Source of the DNA: Catalimonadaceae bacterium JC749
GTDB lineage: Bacteria; Bacteroidota; Bacteroidia; Cytophagales; Cyclobacteriaceae
Assembly (NCBI GenBank): GCA_021730635.1
Contig: JAJNNC010000009.1
Coordinates: 292,130 to 356,129 of the forward strand
DNA: 64,000 nt
Reading direction: 5' to 3'
Part shown: one piece after another, positions 52,158 through 61,784 of the stretch
How the letters are laid out: every line of letters starts with the position of its first letter
Numbering within the stretch: the stretch's first letter is position 1
Notes under the pieces: generated by a model
Database searches by the model: none
Told to the model about the DNA's origin: nothing
Seen by the model: only the letters and a program-made list of their open reading frames with translations
Program-made: the position numbers and the translations under genes

Positions 52158-52714
52158 ATCTTATTTTGGTAAAGGTTAAAAAACTGTATTTTTTTAAAAT
52201 ACTTACATCAGATCAAAAGTATTTTGTATGCTGTAAATGAACTGTATCCGGTAGGCACCTTCCTATTTCATTTCTCAGCTACAGCATTTATAATATAAAC
52301 ATTCCTGTTTTTGATATTTCTTTTGTGCAAATTTTCTTTAGAGACATGCTAACTATAGCTAGAAAATAATAAAAAAAGTAATAATATTTATATAAATAAT
52401 TATATTAAAAAGCTATTTCTAAAGAAAATGTATCTGAATAATTCATTTTTAGAGGCTCATAGGGGGTCTTCACAGATTAGGCCCGCTCCAAACATCGTGC
52501 AAAACATCAAGAATGTCTTTGATTATTTTAAATAATGAACGCAGTTTACAGACATTAATACTGCATTATTCACCTAATTGTTACTTCCAATTGATTGAGT
52601 CTCAAACCCCGTTTGTAATGAAACAATAATATTTTTTTTAATTTCATCTCTCTTTGTTTCTGCTTTTTAGAATCCAAATTAGCAATTAGGTAGTTTTAAT
52701 TTTTCTTTAAAATA
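52158..52714. other. 557-base AT-rich intergenic region
   Basis: This long gap separates rlmD from the large kinase. It is very AT-rich near 52360-52420, and the second half (52428-52535) holds a 35-codon frame of protein-like composition. I see no clear hairpin, repeat or promoter box. It probably carries the kinase promoter. Confidence 0.6.
52428..52535 (+). CDS. Candidate small ORF (35 residues), unverified
   Basis: An ATG at 52428 opens 35 codons ending at TAA 52535. The translation (MYLNNSFLEAHRG, then IRPAPNIVQNIKNVFDYFK) has a balanced, helix-forming composition. The DNA in this short stretch is less AT-rich than its surroundings. There is an AAAGAAA stretch just before. Chance frames of this length are common in AT-rich DNA; another one occurs at 28589. 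I list it as a candidate only. Confidence 0.22.
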   Translation: MYLNNSFLEAHRGSSQIRPAPNIVQNIKNVFDYFK

Positions 52715-55700
52715 GTGAGTAAGGATTATTATAATCATTCTGAGGGCAAAACAGACACTCTTCTCGCCATGGAAAAAGAGATCATTACCCAGGTAGCTGA
52801 GAAAAAGCTGACGATTAGACAGACGCCTGCCTGGTATATTTCTGATTCCCAACAGCGATTTTGTGTTGAGGTTTACATCATACAGGAAGATATTATTTAT
52901 TTAAGAGAAACGGGTATTGTTAATTCAAAAGACTGGAAAAAAATACAAACTACCCTCCAAAACATTCTCTCTTCCCAAAAAAGCCCTTCTCTGATACTGG
53001 AAATCAACTTGTTGAAGCAAGAAATTAACAAATATCAAAAGAGGTTAATTCAACTTGAAAAACACCTAAGCCCCTATTGCCAACACCTGTATCTGCTATT
53101 TTCAAAACCTATTTTAGCGATTGATCCTACTTTGCTGCCCTCTAACAATAATTTTACCCTTGTATCCTCATTGCCTGAAGCCCTTGCTCAGTGTATCAAG
53201 CAAGAGATTCTGTTGCCAGAAAATAAAGCTCAAAAATCTGTTGAAATACAAAAACTAGAGAATGCTTCCCGGGAAGACCTCTTAGGGATGATCAAAAATT
53301 TACAGGAGGAGAATCAACAACTCAAGGAAGTGTATGAACTTCGTATGGCTGAATTGATTGCTACACTGGAAAATCTCACTATTGAGAAAGAATCAGCAAA
53401 CCAATCTTTGCTAAACACAGACAAGCATAGCAGCACAAACGATATCGTTCACGCAACCAATCCGCATGTATTCAACAATTTTACCGATGAACAGCTAAAT
53501 AACACCTTATTTGTTTCCATAGAAACACTGCACCAGCTGAAGGAAAGCGAACAGCATTTTCGGTTACTATCTGAAAATGCTCAGGATCTCACATTTATGC
53601 TCCAGCCGGATGGTAAGATTACTTACATCTCCCCATCCGTAAATCAGCATTTAGGGTATCAGATAGATGAAATTATCAATACTTCTTACTTTACACTCGT
53701 TCACCCTGACGATATAACGCAGTGCTCAACCGCCTTTGACCTTACGCAAAAGCAGCAATGGGAATTCAGGGTCAGGAAGAAAGACGGACAGTTTATCTGG
53801 ATGGAAGTCAACAGCAAGACCATCATAAACTCTGCCGGGCAGCAGCAGGTCTTTATTTCCTCCCGGAACATCACACAGGTAAAAGAGATCATTGAAAGAT
53901 TAACGGAGAGTCAGGAACAGCTTAGGTCCACTTTTTCTTCTATTGACGATGATGTCTATGTGTTCGACAAAAAAGATTGCCTGATTGCCAGTAACGTAAA
54001 GCCCAATAAAATCAGTTTTATCAATGTCTGCTCTGAGCCCTGCTATGGCAGATCTTTTAAAGATATTTTTTCAGAAACACTGTCTGACCAGCTAAAAGCA
54101 GCCCTGTTGAATGTGGCAGAAACCCTGGAAGTGCAACAATTTGAATATTGCCTGTATGATCAACTGGTAACCCTTTATTTTAAAGTTAGTGTGAGTTACC
54201 GTAAAGATAGCTTAGGCAAATATGCTGGCTTTACCATGATCGCCAGAGACATTACAGAGGAAAAAATTGCCGACAGGAAAATTATTGAAAGTGAAAAGAG
54301 GTATCGTTCTGTCGTGGAAAACGTAAGAGAGGTTATTTTCCAGACAGATGGGCAAGGTCACTGGTCGTTTCTGAATCCTGCCTGGAAAGAAATCAGTGGT
54401 TATGATTTGTTTGACAGCCTGGATCGCCCGCTGATAGATTTCGTTCACCCAGATGACCAAGACAAGGTGCATCAGATGTTCCAAAAGGTGATCCAAGGCA
54501 AAAAAGATATAGCCCAGGGTGAAGTTCGCTTCATCAACAGGCATCATGACATCTTCTGGGCCGATATGTTTATCAAAGCCTACTTGGATGAATCCGGAAA
54601 GTTGAAAGGCACCTCCGGCACCCTGGATGACATCACGAAAAGAAAGCAGGCAGAGGTAACTTTACGGCAAAGTAACCTGTTGCTGGCCTCTATCAATAAG
54701 AATATTAAGGAAGCACTGATCCGGGTCAACTACCAGGACGGATTGGTGTATTTCAACCAGGCCTTTAACGATATGTTTGGTTATCATAGCAGTGAGGAAA
54801 TACAAAAATTACCCTTGGATGCTTTGTTCGCCCAACAGAATGATTTAAAATTCTATACTAAGATTCTGAGAAACCAGAAAGCCTTTACCAACAAAACGAT
54901 ATTATTTAGAAGAAAGAACGGTACTACCTTCTGGGGACTAAGCAGCTTTATCCTGATCAAAGACGAAGCGGGTCAGGAATTCTATGATGGAGCCATTCGG
55001 GATATTACCGACAGAAAAGAGGCTGAGAAAAAATTAAAAGAAAAAAACCAGGAGCTGATCAAAACCAACGAAGAGCTGGATCGCTTTGTCTACAGTGCCT
55101 CACATGACCTGAGAGCCCCGCTGGCCTCAACCCTGGGTTTGATCAATATTTCCAGGATCTCACCGGAAGAAAAAGACAGAGCTCACTATTTGGACCTGAT
55201 GGAGCAGAGTCTGAACCGAATGGATAAAATTATTCAAGACCTTACAGACTACGCCCGCAATGCCAGATTAGAGATTGAAACAGAAGTGATAGACTTCGAG
55301 AGTTTGCTAAAAGATATCTTGCAGCGCCTGAAATACCTGAAAAAAATTGATGAGGTAACCATAAAGACAAATATCAAACGAACAGATATTTTTTATACAG
55401 ATAAAATCAGGCTCTATATTATCCTGATCAACCTGATTTCCAATGCAATCAAATACCAGAAATACGACCAAACTCATCCCTCCATCCATATTAACATTAC
55501 AATTGATACCAAGAAAGCTGTCATTGAGGTAACAGACAATGGCATAGGGATTGATAAAAGTCACACTGATAAGATATTTACAATGTTCTTCCAGGTATCG
55601 AGGGATTCTATAGGCTCCGGATTAGGTTTGTATATAGCCAAAGAAACCGTCAACAAACTGACGGGAAGCATCACCGTGAACTCTGTAGTTTCCAAGGGCT

Positions 55701-55756
55701 CTACCTTTACGGTAGTGTTACCCAATGCCAAGAACTACCAGTATGATAAGGCTTAA
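52715..55756 (+). CDS. Multi-PAS sensor histidine kinase
   Basis: The 1013-residue product starts at GTG 52715. Residues 1-270 are an unfamiliar region with a coiled coil (about 95-115 and 190-240). Four PAS/PAC domains follow, roughly 277-392, 402-520, 529-648 and 656-771 (for example YISPSVNQHLGYQIDEII and DDITKRKQAE). A phospho-acceptor His797 lies in SASHDLRAPLAS. The N box is LINLISNAIKYQ, G1 is VTDNGIGID and G2 is GSGLGLYIA in the ATPase domain. There is no membrane helix, so it is probably a cytoplasmic sensor. It belongs to the kinase type that works with a separate receiver. The adjacent single-domain response regulator (41 bases downstream) is the likely partner. Confidence 0.93.
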   Translation: MSKDYYNHSEGKTDTLLAMEKEIITQVAEKKLTIRQTPAWYISDSQQRFCVEVYIIQEDIIYLRETGIVNSKDWKKIQTTLQNILSSQKSPSLILEINLLKQEINKYQKRLIQLEKHLSPYCQHLYLLFSKPILAIDPTLLPSNNNFTLVSSLPEALAQCIKQEILLPENKAQKSVEIQKLENASREDLLGMIKNLQEENQQLKEVYELRMAELIATLENLTIEKESANQSLLNTDKHSSTNDIVHATNPHVFNNFTDEQLNNTLFVSIETLHQLKESEQHFRLLSENAQDLTFMLQPDGKITYISPSVNQHLGYQIDEIINTSYFTLVHPDDITQCSTAFDLTQKQQWEFRVRKKDGQFIWMEVNSKTIINSAGQQQVFISSRNITQVKEIIERLTESQEQLRSTFSSIDDDVYVFDKKDCLIASNVKPNKISFINVCSEPCYGRSFKDIFSETLSDQLKAALLNVAETLEVQQFEYCLYDQLVTLYFKVSVSYRKDSLGKYAGFTMIARDITEEKIADRKIIESEKRYRSVVENVREVIFQTDGQGHWSFLNPAWKEISGYDLFDSLDRPLIDFVHPDDQDKVHQMFQKVIQGKKDIAQGEVRFINRHHDIFWADMFIKAYLDESGKLKGTSGTLDDITKRKQAEVTLRQSNLLLASINKNIKEALIRVNYQDGLVYFNQAFNDMFGYHSSEEIQKLPLDALFAQQNDLKFYTKILRNQKAFTNKTILFRRKNGTTFWGLSSFILIKDEAGQEFYDGAIRDITDRKEAEKKLKEKNQELIKTNEELDRFVYSASHDLRAPLASTLGLINISRISPEEKDRAHYLDLMEQSLNRMDKIIQDLTDYARNARLEIETEVIDFESLLKDILQRLKYLKKIDEVTIKTNIKRTDIFYTDKIRLYIILINLISNAIKYQKYDQTHPSIHINITIDTKKAVIEVTDNGIGIDKSHTDKIFTMFFQVSRDSIGSGLGLYIAKETVNKLTGSITVNSVVSKGSTFTVVLPNAKNYQYDKA

Positions 55757-55797
55757 GAGCTGAAATTTATTGATCCACTGAATGAAGAAAAAGTTTT

Positions 55798-56217
55798 ATG
55801 AAAAAAATTAAAAAGGTATTAGTCATTGATGATGATCAGATCAATAACATAATTTTTGAGAAACTAGCCAGCATCAGTGATTTTGCTGAGGAAGTGGTGA
55901 CATGTTTGAGTGCGGTAGACGGATTAGACTATCTCCAAAAAATTCAGAAGGATCAGGAAGAGCCCCCAAACCTTATCTTTTTAGACATTAGAATGCCCAT
56001 TGTGAATGGGTGGGAATTTCTGGAAAGATTCAAAAAGCTTGATACCGTTTATTTTAAAGACGTGCTCGTATATATGCTAACTTCTTCGTCTGATCAATCT
56101 GATGTGAACAAAGCGAAAAACTTCAGCATTGTCACGGACTATATCGTAAAACCCCTTGCTGTAGAAACGCTAAACGAAATTAAAGAAAAATACCAGACTG
56201 AGCAGGTAAGCCAATAA
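55798..56217 (+). CDS. Single-domain response regulator
   Basis: The product is 139 residues and only a CheY-like receiver domain. Acidic pocket Asp11-13, phospho-acceptor Asp63 (FLDIRMP), Thr95 (MLTSSS) and Lys118 (YIVKPL) are all in place. There is no output domain, so it passes the signal by protein contact or acts in a phosphorelay. It follows the multi-PAS kinase by 41 bases on the same strand. A second kinase (56280-57752) lies on the opposite strand and ends 62 bases away; it could also feed this regulator. Confidence 0.93.
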   Translation: MKKIKKVLVIDDDQINNIIFEKLASISDFAEEVVTCLSAVDGLDYLQKIQKDQEEPPNLIFLDIRMPIVNGWEFLERFKKLDTVYFKDVLVYMLTSSSDQSDVNKAKNFSIVTDYIVKPLAVETLNEIKEKYQTEQVSQ

Positions 56218-56279
56218 AATAAGCTGTAGCACCTTTCAAAAAAATCCTGCTACTACGCGGAAGAAAGTTAAATAGCTGA

Positions 56280-57752
56280 TCAAATATTCAAAGCCATTTG
56301 CTGGGTAGTATCCGTTGTCATATGAGATGGGATGGTAACCACAAAACTGGAACCCTGTCCTAATTCGGAAACGACGTGTATGTTTCCTTCCATCTTATCG
56401 ATGGTCTCTTTCACAATATAGAGGCCTAGCCCTGTTCCTCCCTCTCCTTCAGACGCTCTGAAAAACATGTTAAATATTTTATCAATGTGTTCTGAAGGAA
56501 TCCCCTGCCCATTGTCCTGCACCTGTATGGTAGCCTGCTTACTGTCTGAATGAACAGAGACATTGATGAAACAATCTCTACGATGGGTGCTGCTATATTT
56601 ATAAGCATTGCTGATAAGGTTGTTCAAAACTACCTTTAAGCGATGTTTGTCAGAAAAAAAAGCAGCTTTCTGATCCACTTTCACCACTTTCTTAATTTTG
56701 GGAGCATTATCCATATACTCCATACTTTCAAACACCTCATCTACCAAAGCTTTGAAATCTATATTTTCTATTTTGAGCTCCTGGTTAGAATTTCTCGAGT
56801 AATCCACGATCTCTTTGATAAACTCATTGAGCCGGTAGATACTTTTGTCCATCAGTTCCAGGTACAAGGCTTTTTGTACAACATCTTTTTCCTGACGAAG
56901 AATAGCGATTAAACCGGAAAGAGAAGCCAATGGTGCTTTCAAATCATGGGTAGCCCCATATACAAAGTGATCCAGTTGTTTGTTAGTGTTTTTTAGTTCT
57001 TCAATCTTCGTTAAAAGCTTCTTTTCCAGCTTCTTCAATGGTTCAATGTTTACCACCGAAATATCGTAATGCAATTCGCCTTCCAGAATAATAGGTTTAG
57101 CACTCATCAATACCCAAACGTGTGTATCATCCGGACGAACCAGGAGCAGTTCCATATTCTCAAAGGTAGGTTTATCGTTGAGCAACTGGATCAGGGAGAG
57201 TTCCCGATGAATATTACCACTGAATACCATCACCTGGTTGCTTAGTCGCTTATGACCCTGCGGTAAAAAAAGCAAGGTACGAGCCACATTATTGACAAAA
57301 GAAATATCACCCTCACGGTTGCATCGTACCAGCGCAACACCGGCATTTTCTGCGATAGATTTTTCTCCTTTGACAGGTTGCGGCGCGGGCACATCAGACA
57401 TGCCGGCCAATTCCAGTACCGTTATCAATTTGAGTTGACCGGCTGAGGGGTTATTTACCGTTTCAGTGGCTAAATAAACGGTAGCCGAGGATCCGTCCTT
57501 ACGACGAATCTGCTTGACACCCTTCGTTTCATAACCTTTGATATAATCCTGATAGAACAAATAGGCACGTTCTCTATAGTCTGCCGGAGAGATGATACTC
57601 AGGGGTTGCCCCACAAGCTCCTCCCTTGTGTAGGCATAAATACGGCAAAATGCTTCATTGACTTCAATAAACTTATTCTGGTGATCCAATAAACCTACTC
57701 CTGTTAGAGATGATTGTACGAATGCACTAGTTAAGGTTTCTGAAGTAGTCAT
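56280..57752 (-). CDS. PAS-domain sensor histidine kinase
   Basis: The 490-residue product has a PAS domain at about 8-120 (VGLLDHQNKFIEVNEAFCRIYAY), a second PAS-like domain at about 130-245, and a coiled coil. The H box is VYGATHDLKAPLASLSG with His269. Then come the ATPase N box (LNNLISNAYKYS), G1 (VQDNGQGIP) and G2 (GTGLGLYIV). It is cytoplasmic by the lack of membrane helices. It shares its ATPase-domain style with the kinase at 52715-55756 and converges on the single response regulator between them. It is monocistronic. Confidence 0.92.
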   Translation of the reverse strand: MTTSETLTSAFVQSSLTGVGLLDHQNKFIEVNEAFCRIYAYTREELVGQPLSIISPADYRERAYLFYQDYIKGYETKGVKQIRRKDGSSATVYLATETVNNPSAGQLKLITVLELAGMSDVPAPQPVKGEKSIAENAGVALVRCNREGDISFVNNVARTLLFLPQGHKRLSNQVMVFSGNIHRELSLIQLLNDKPTFENMELLLVRPDDTHVWVLMSAKPIILEGELHYDISVVNIEPLKKLEKKLLTKIEELKNTNKQLDHFVYGATHDLKAPLASLSGLIAILRQEKDVVQKALYLELMDKSIYRLNEFIKEIVDYSRNSNQELKIENIDFKALVDEVFESMEYMDNAPKIKKVVKVDQKAAFFSDKHRLKVVLNNLISNAYKYSSTHRRDCFINVSVHSDSKQATIQVQDNGQGIPSEHIDKIFNMFFRASEGEGGTGLGLYIVKETIDKMEGNIHVVSELGQGSSFVVTIPSHMTTDTTQQMALNI

Positions 57753-58068
57753 TTAATTTAGGTTAATAAGCAGATTATAAAATAGACTGTTCGCCGCCTT
57801 CACTTCCTGAAAAAGTGTTTGAATATAGTGAAGTCATTTTGATAATATAAGAACTCGCAGGATAAAAATTTGCCTTTTTTGCCAACGGATTGGCCTATTC
57901 GAGCATCAAAAGAAAGGAAATCAGGCAGTTAAAGTCGTCTGTTTTAAGAACTAATTTAAATGACTTGTCATCAATGAATACTATGAAGTCTGGCAAGGTA
58001 GTCGATTTTGTTTTTCAGGCATGAAAATAAATCCATGACTCTGAATTGCTTCCATTCTCAAAGGAACA
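57753..58068. other. 316-base intergenic region
   Basis: Lies upstream of the minus-strand PAS kinase and downstream of the DUF2480 gene. It must hold the kinase promoter, but I could not identify a box. No hairpin, repeat or open frame worth noting. Confidence 0.5.
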
Positions 58069-58590
58069 TTATGGCCTGGTTCTCTTGTACAGAGGCACTG
58101 TACTACAAGGTTCACCATACATGATGCTGGAAGCATAGGGTTTCAAAAGGCGTGTTATTTCCGTATAAGCGAACACCGGTACGGGCAAATGGCCACATCC
58201 TTTGATAACTACTTTGGCATCTTTGAAAGCGGTAACATCTACCTTAGAAAGGGCTTCTTTAAACAGGACAGCTTCCAGGGTGTCAAGGCTACCGAAAATT
58301 ACCATCCTGGCATAAGGTTCCAGTTGGGTAACCAGCAACATATAAGCCCAGGTTGGAACGATGGCATCTGCTGAACAGGTAATGGCTACGTACTGATCCT
58401 GGTATTGTGTCCAATCATGTTCTTTTACAAAATCCCTGAAATCTTTTTCCCTAAGGATCATTTCCTGAAAGAGATTTTGTTTAAGATCATAGACTACCCG
58501 TTCTCCTTGAGGATAATAATCTTCCAGATTAAAAGTAATGATGGAGCTTTTCGCCACACGATTGATAATTTCTTCACTTTGTATAGCCAT
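58069..58590 (-). CDS. DUF2480 family protein
   Basis: The 173-residue product matches DUF2480, a family largely limited to Bacteroidota. Marks are SSIITFNLEDYYPQGERVVYDLKQNLFQEMILREKDFRDFVKEH and AITCSADAIVPTWAYMLLV, with a Cys-Gly segment VVIKGCGHLPVP later. It has no signal peptide. The function is unknown. The gene lies 30 bases downstream of tsaB on the same strand, so the two may be co-transcribed. Confidence 0.82.
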   Translation of the reverse strand: MAIQSEEIINRVAKSSIITFNLEDYYPQGERVVYDLKQNLFQEMILREKDFRDFVKEHDWTQYQDQYVAITCSADAIVPTWAYMLLVTQLEPYARMVIFGSLDTLEAVLFKEALSKVDVTAFKDAKVVIKGCGHLPVPVFAYTEITRLLKPYASSIMYGEPCSTVPLYKRTRP

Positions 58591-58620
58591 AATACTTTTT
58601 TTGCTTTCAGTTAAAAAACG

Positions 58621-59304
58621 TTAGGAATTCTTTTTAGGTTTGGTTGTTCTGAACTCTTTCAGGTAATCGGGCACAAAATAGGCCACATCCTCGAAGGCTT
58701 TTTGCTCAAACCTAGCAAGTGCCAATGCGCCTACTCCCCTTGCCGAAGGCTGGATACCCGGAATAAATTTTTTAAATGCTGTCTCTCCAATCACGGTCCT
58801 GCATTTTTCAGCCCCATTCCCAAAAAACCAAATTTCTTCCTCCGAATATTCTTGAAAAGAATTCTCGTCCACCACCACAGCAGTAGTTGGCATCACCTCT
58901 GTATCTGACCCTTTTTGGATCAGACAATATACTTCCATACGACGGGCGTCGATCATGGGACACAACAGGGCCTGATGCTGATTGAATTGATCCACCTGCC
59001 AGGCCATGGCCTGCAGTGTATTAACACCAATTAAAGGAATATCCAAGGCAAAACACAGCCCTTTCGCCACCGAAACACCAATTCTTAATCCGGTATAAGA
59101 TCCTGGTCCCTTGGAAACTGCAATAGCACTCAATGACTGCTTTTTCACTTCACAATAGGCCAGAATATCCCGGATCATAATATTAAGCAATGCCGAATGA
59201 GACTTTTCCAGATGAACTTCCTGCAATGCCAGGAGGCTGGCATCTTGGTGCAAAGCGACCGAACAGGTTTTTGTAGATGTTTCCAGACTAAGTATTAATG
59301 CCAT
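58621..59304 (-). CDS. tsaB: tRNA threonylcarbamoyladenosine biosynthesis protein TsaB
   Basis: The product is 227 residues from ATG 59304 (MALILSLETSTKTCSVAL); a TTG at 59325 is not needed. TsaB is the non-catalytic dimerisation partner of TsaD in making t6A37 in tRNAs for ANN codons. It has the ASKHA fold with LSLETSTKTCSVAL, KGPGSYTGLRIGVS and LLCPMIDARRMEVY. It is cytoplasmic. It diverges from murF with 68 bases between the starts, and is followed 30 bases downstream by the DUF2480 gene. Confidence 0.95.
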   Translation of the reverse strand: MALILSLETSTKTCSVALHQDASLLALQEVHLEKSHSALLNIMIRDILAYCEVKKQSLSAIAVSKGPGSYTGLRIGVSVAKGLCFALDIPLIGVNTLQAMAWQVDQFNQHQALLCPMIDARRMEVYCLIQKGSDTEVMPTTAVVVDENSFQEYSEEEIWFFGNGAEKCRTVIGETAFKKFIPGIQPSARGVGALALARFEQKAFEDVAYFVPDYLKEFRTTKPKKNS

Positions 59305-59372
59305 GAATTCGTAATTTGCCAACAAATTTATAAAATTGCCAAATAACGAACGTGAAAACTGACAAACCCCAT

Positions 59373-60656
59373 ATGAGTATTGAAAACCTGTATCAAAAAT
59401 ACCTGTCCTGTGGCCGGGTTTCTACCGATACCAGAAAAATTGAAGCTGGCAGTCTATTCTTCGCTTTAAAAGGTGCGAATTTCAACGCCAATAAGTTTGC
59501 TGAAGAGGCGCTCAGTAAAGGCGCTCAGTATGCTGTGATTGACGAGAAGGAATATGCAAAAGATGAGCGGTTCATCCTGGTAGAGGATGTGTTATCGGCA
59601 CTACAACAACTTGCCCTTCATCATCGTCGTCAGCTTAATATTCCTGTACTGGGCATCAATGGAACCAATGGCAAAACCACTACCAAAGAGTTGATTTATG
59701 CGGTTCTCAGCACAAAATACAAAACGCTGGCCACCAGAGGCAATCTTAATAATTATATAGGTGTCCCGCTCACGCTGCTGGAACTGGATGAAAGCCATGA
59801 AATAGCCGTGATCGAGTTGGGTGCCAACAAAATCGGAGAAATAGCTGAACTTTGTCATATTGCCGAACCTACCCATGGTCTTACTACAAATATCGGAAAA
59901 GCCCATATGGAAGGATTCGGTGGACTTGAGGGTGCCATTCGGGGAGAAAGTGAACAATATCATTACCTGTTGCAAAAGGGTGGGGAAGTGTTTATTAATT
60001 CTCAAAATCCCATCCTGGGTAATATGGCAAAACGATTTAAGCACCCCTTCTTCTATCCAGCCCCCGGTGATTACTTTTCCTGTGAATTCCTCAGCGCTGA
60101 TCCATTCATTGTATACCGCCATGAAAATGGTGAAGAAGTACAATCTCAACTCATTGGTGCCTATAATTTTGAGAATATTGCGGCGGCTTTGTGCATTGCT
60201 AAATTCTTCAATGTACCTGCCGAGGCTGCCAACCGGGCAGTAAGCCAATATAAACCGGAAAATAAGCGGTCTCAAATCATTCAAAAAAATAGCAATACCA
60301 TCATTCTGGATGCCTACAATGCGAATCCGGATTCTATGCAGGCAGCTCTCCGCAGTCTGGAAAATATGAAAGCAGCTCATAAAGTCGCGATTCTGGGCGA
60401 TATGTTTGAGTTAGGAAAAGATAGTCTTCAGGAACATCATGCCATTGGCGTTTTACTGGCACAATGCCATTTTCAACACATTTTTTTATGTGGGGAGATG
60501 ATGGAAGAAGCTGCCAAAGCTTGTCCTGAGGCTCATTATTTCCTGCATAAAAACGCGCTGGAAAATCAGTTGAAAACCATGACATTCAACCAGGCAACTA
60601 TCTTACTGAAAGCCTCCCGAGGCATTGCCCTGGAAACGCTGTTAGAAGTTCTTTAA
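59373..60656 (+). CDS. murF: UDP-MurNAc-tripeptide D-Ala-D-Ala ligase
   Basis: The product is 427 residues from ATG 59373 (MSIENLYQKYL); GTG at 59352 would add 7 residues. MurF completes the peptidoglycan pentapeptide by adding D-Ala-D-Ala. The N-terminal domain has GRVSTDTRKIEAGSLFFALKG. The ATP loop is INGTNGKTTTKELI, followed by RGNLNNYIGVPLTLLEL and IELGANKIGEIAELC. The C-terminal ligase domain has IILDAYNANPDSMQAAL and AILGDMFELG. It is cytoplasmic. It is 62 bases before the DUF2461 gene and divergent from tsaB. Confidence 0.97.
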   Translation: MSIENLYQKYLSCGRVSTDTRKIEAGSLFFALKGANFNANKFAEEALSKGAQYAVIDEKEYAKDERFILVEDVLSALQQLALHHRRQLNIPVLGINGTNGKTTTKELIYAVLSTKYKTLATRGNLNNYIGVPLTLLELDESHEIAVIELGANKIGEIAELCHIAEPTHGLTTNIGKAHMEGFGGLEGAIRGESEQYHYLLQKGGEVFINSQNPILGNMAKRFKHPFFYPAPGDYFSCEFLSADPFIVYRHENGEEVQSQLIGAYNFENIAAALCIAKFFNVPAEAANRAVSQYKPENKRSQIIQKNSNTIILDAYNANPDSMQAALRSLENMKAAHKVAILGDMFELGKDSLQEHHAIGVLLAQCHFQHIFLCGEMMEEAAKACPEAHYFLHKNALENQLKTMTFNQATILLKASRGIALETLLEVL

Positions 60657-60718
60657 CAGGATGGTGAGCCTTTGTTCATCTTGAATGCTCACTATCAAAC
60701 GCCTTAACTCAATACTTC

Positions 60719-61378
60719 ATGAATATCGCACTGATACTGGATTTCCTGAAGGAACTCCAGCAAAACAATGAGAAAGCCTGGATGGATAACCACCGGAAAT
60801 TTTACGAATCGGCCAAAGCTGAATTCAAGACAGTGGTTGCTTTTCTGCTGGAAGAAATGGCTACTGCGGATGAAACCCTGCTGGGTCTGCAACCAAAAGA
60901 TTGTATTTTTAGGCTTAACCGGGATATCCGCTTTTCTAACGATAAATCACCTTATAAGAATAATTTTGGAGCTTATTTTTCAGAAGGAGGTAAAAAAGGT
61001 GAACAGGCTGGCTACTATCTGCATTTGCAACCCTTTGGAGAATCATTTTTAGGAGGGGGTATGTATATGCCCTCACCAGAATCTTTGTATAAAGTCAGAC
61101 AGGAAATTGATTACAATGCTTCCGAACTGAAGAAGATCGTAGATTTGCCTGACTTTCGTAAATACTTCGGAGAGATACAAGGTGATAAATTAAAAAGACC
61201 GCCAAAAGGATATGCCACAGACCATCCCAATATTGAGCTTCTTAAATTGAAAGATTTCCTGGTGATTCATCGGTTGACCGACGCCGAAGTAACTTCCCAG
61301 GATTTTCCACAGCAGGCCATCAAAATGTTCAAGACCATGATGCCGTTTAACTATTTCCTGAATGTGGCTATCAGTTAA
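60719..61378 (+). CDS. DUF2461 domain protein
   Basis: The 219-residue product matches DUF2461 (TIGR02453 type). Marks are FLKELQQNNEKAWMDNHRKFYESAKAEF and FRLNRDIRFSNDKSPYKNNFGAYFS, then GYYLHLQPFGESFLGGGMYMPSPE. Function is unknown. It has no signal peptide. It follows murF by 62 bases on the same strand, so they may share a transcript. Confidence 0.88.
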   Translation: MNIALILDFLKELQQNNEKAWMDNHRKFYESAKAEFKTVVAFLLEEMATADETLLGLQPKDCIFRLNRDIRFSNDKSPYKNNFGAYFSEGGKKGEQAGYYLHLQPFGESFLGGGMYMPSPESLYKVRQEIDYNASELKKIVDLPDFRKYFGEIQGDKLKRPPKGYATDHPNIELLKLKDFLVIHRLTDAEVTSQDFPQQAIKMFKTMMPFNYFLNVAIS

Positions 61379-61784
61379 ATCAATTACTATATATTCTGAT
61401 CATCTGATCGAGCTGATGTGAATATACCCGGTAGAATGGTTTTGTGATATTCATGTTGTATTCGCGTTTTAAGCAAGTAACATTTTATACCTGTGAATAA
61501 AATTTCACTTGGGCGTCTCTTCTTACAGTAGTAAGTAAGTGTTCAATTTCTTACTAGATTATTGAATTTTTTTTATATAATATTTAACAAATAGGGTTAC
61601 ATCTCAGAAATTAAGTGGAATTTGAGACATTCTCTTGAAGTTACGCATGTAATAAGAGTCAGAAAATACTAAATTCAAGCATATTACTTTTGTTCAATGA
61701 TCTTTAAAATCACTTCATTTTGCATGAAGTATCCAATAACCTTCATTAAATATTAGATCAAAGAATTCTTACCTGACAGGTCGT
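61379..61784. other. 406-base AT-rich intergenic region
   Basis: Lies between the DUF2461 and cupin genes. TAGTAAG (61529-61535) and CTTACTA (61550-61556) could form a 7-base-pair hairpin, followed by a T-rich stretch. TACTTTTG at 61685-61692 is a possible -7 box for the cupin gene. Otherwise nothing coding is visible. Confidence 0.5.
61685..61692 (+). promoter_or_regulatory. Possible -7 box (TAnnTTTG) before the cupin gene
   Basis: TACTTTTG matches the Bacteroidota -7 box, 93 bases before the ATG at 61785. No -33 box is visible. Confidence 0.25.

Noticed and set aside
59601..60380. 259-codon antisense frame inside murF
   Set aside because: The murF protein on the other strand has all catalytic motifs. 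The antisense translation has no recognisable features and is a codon-bias shadow.
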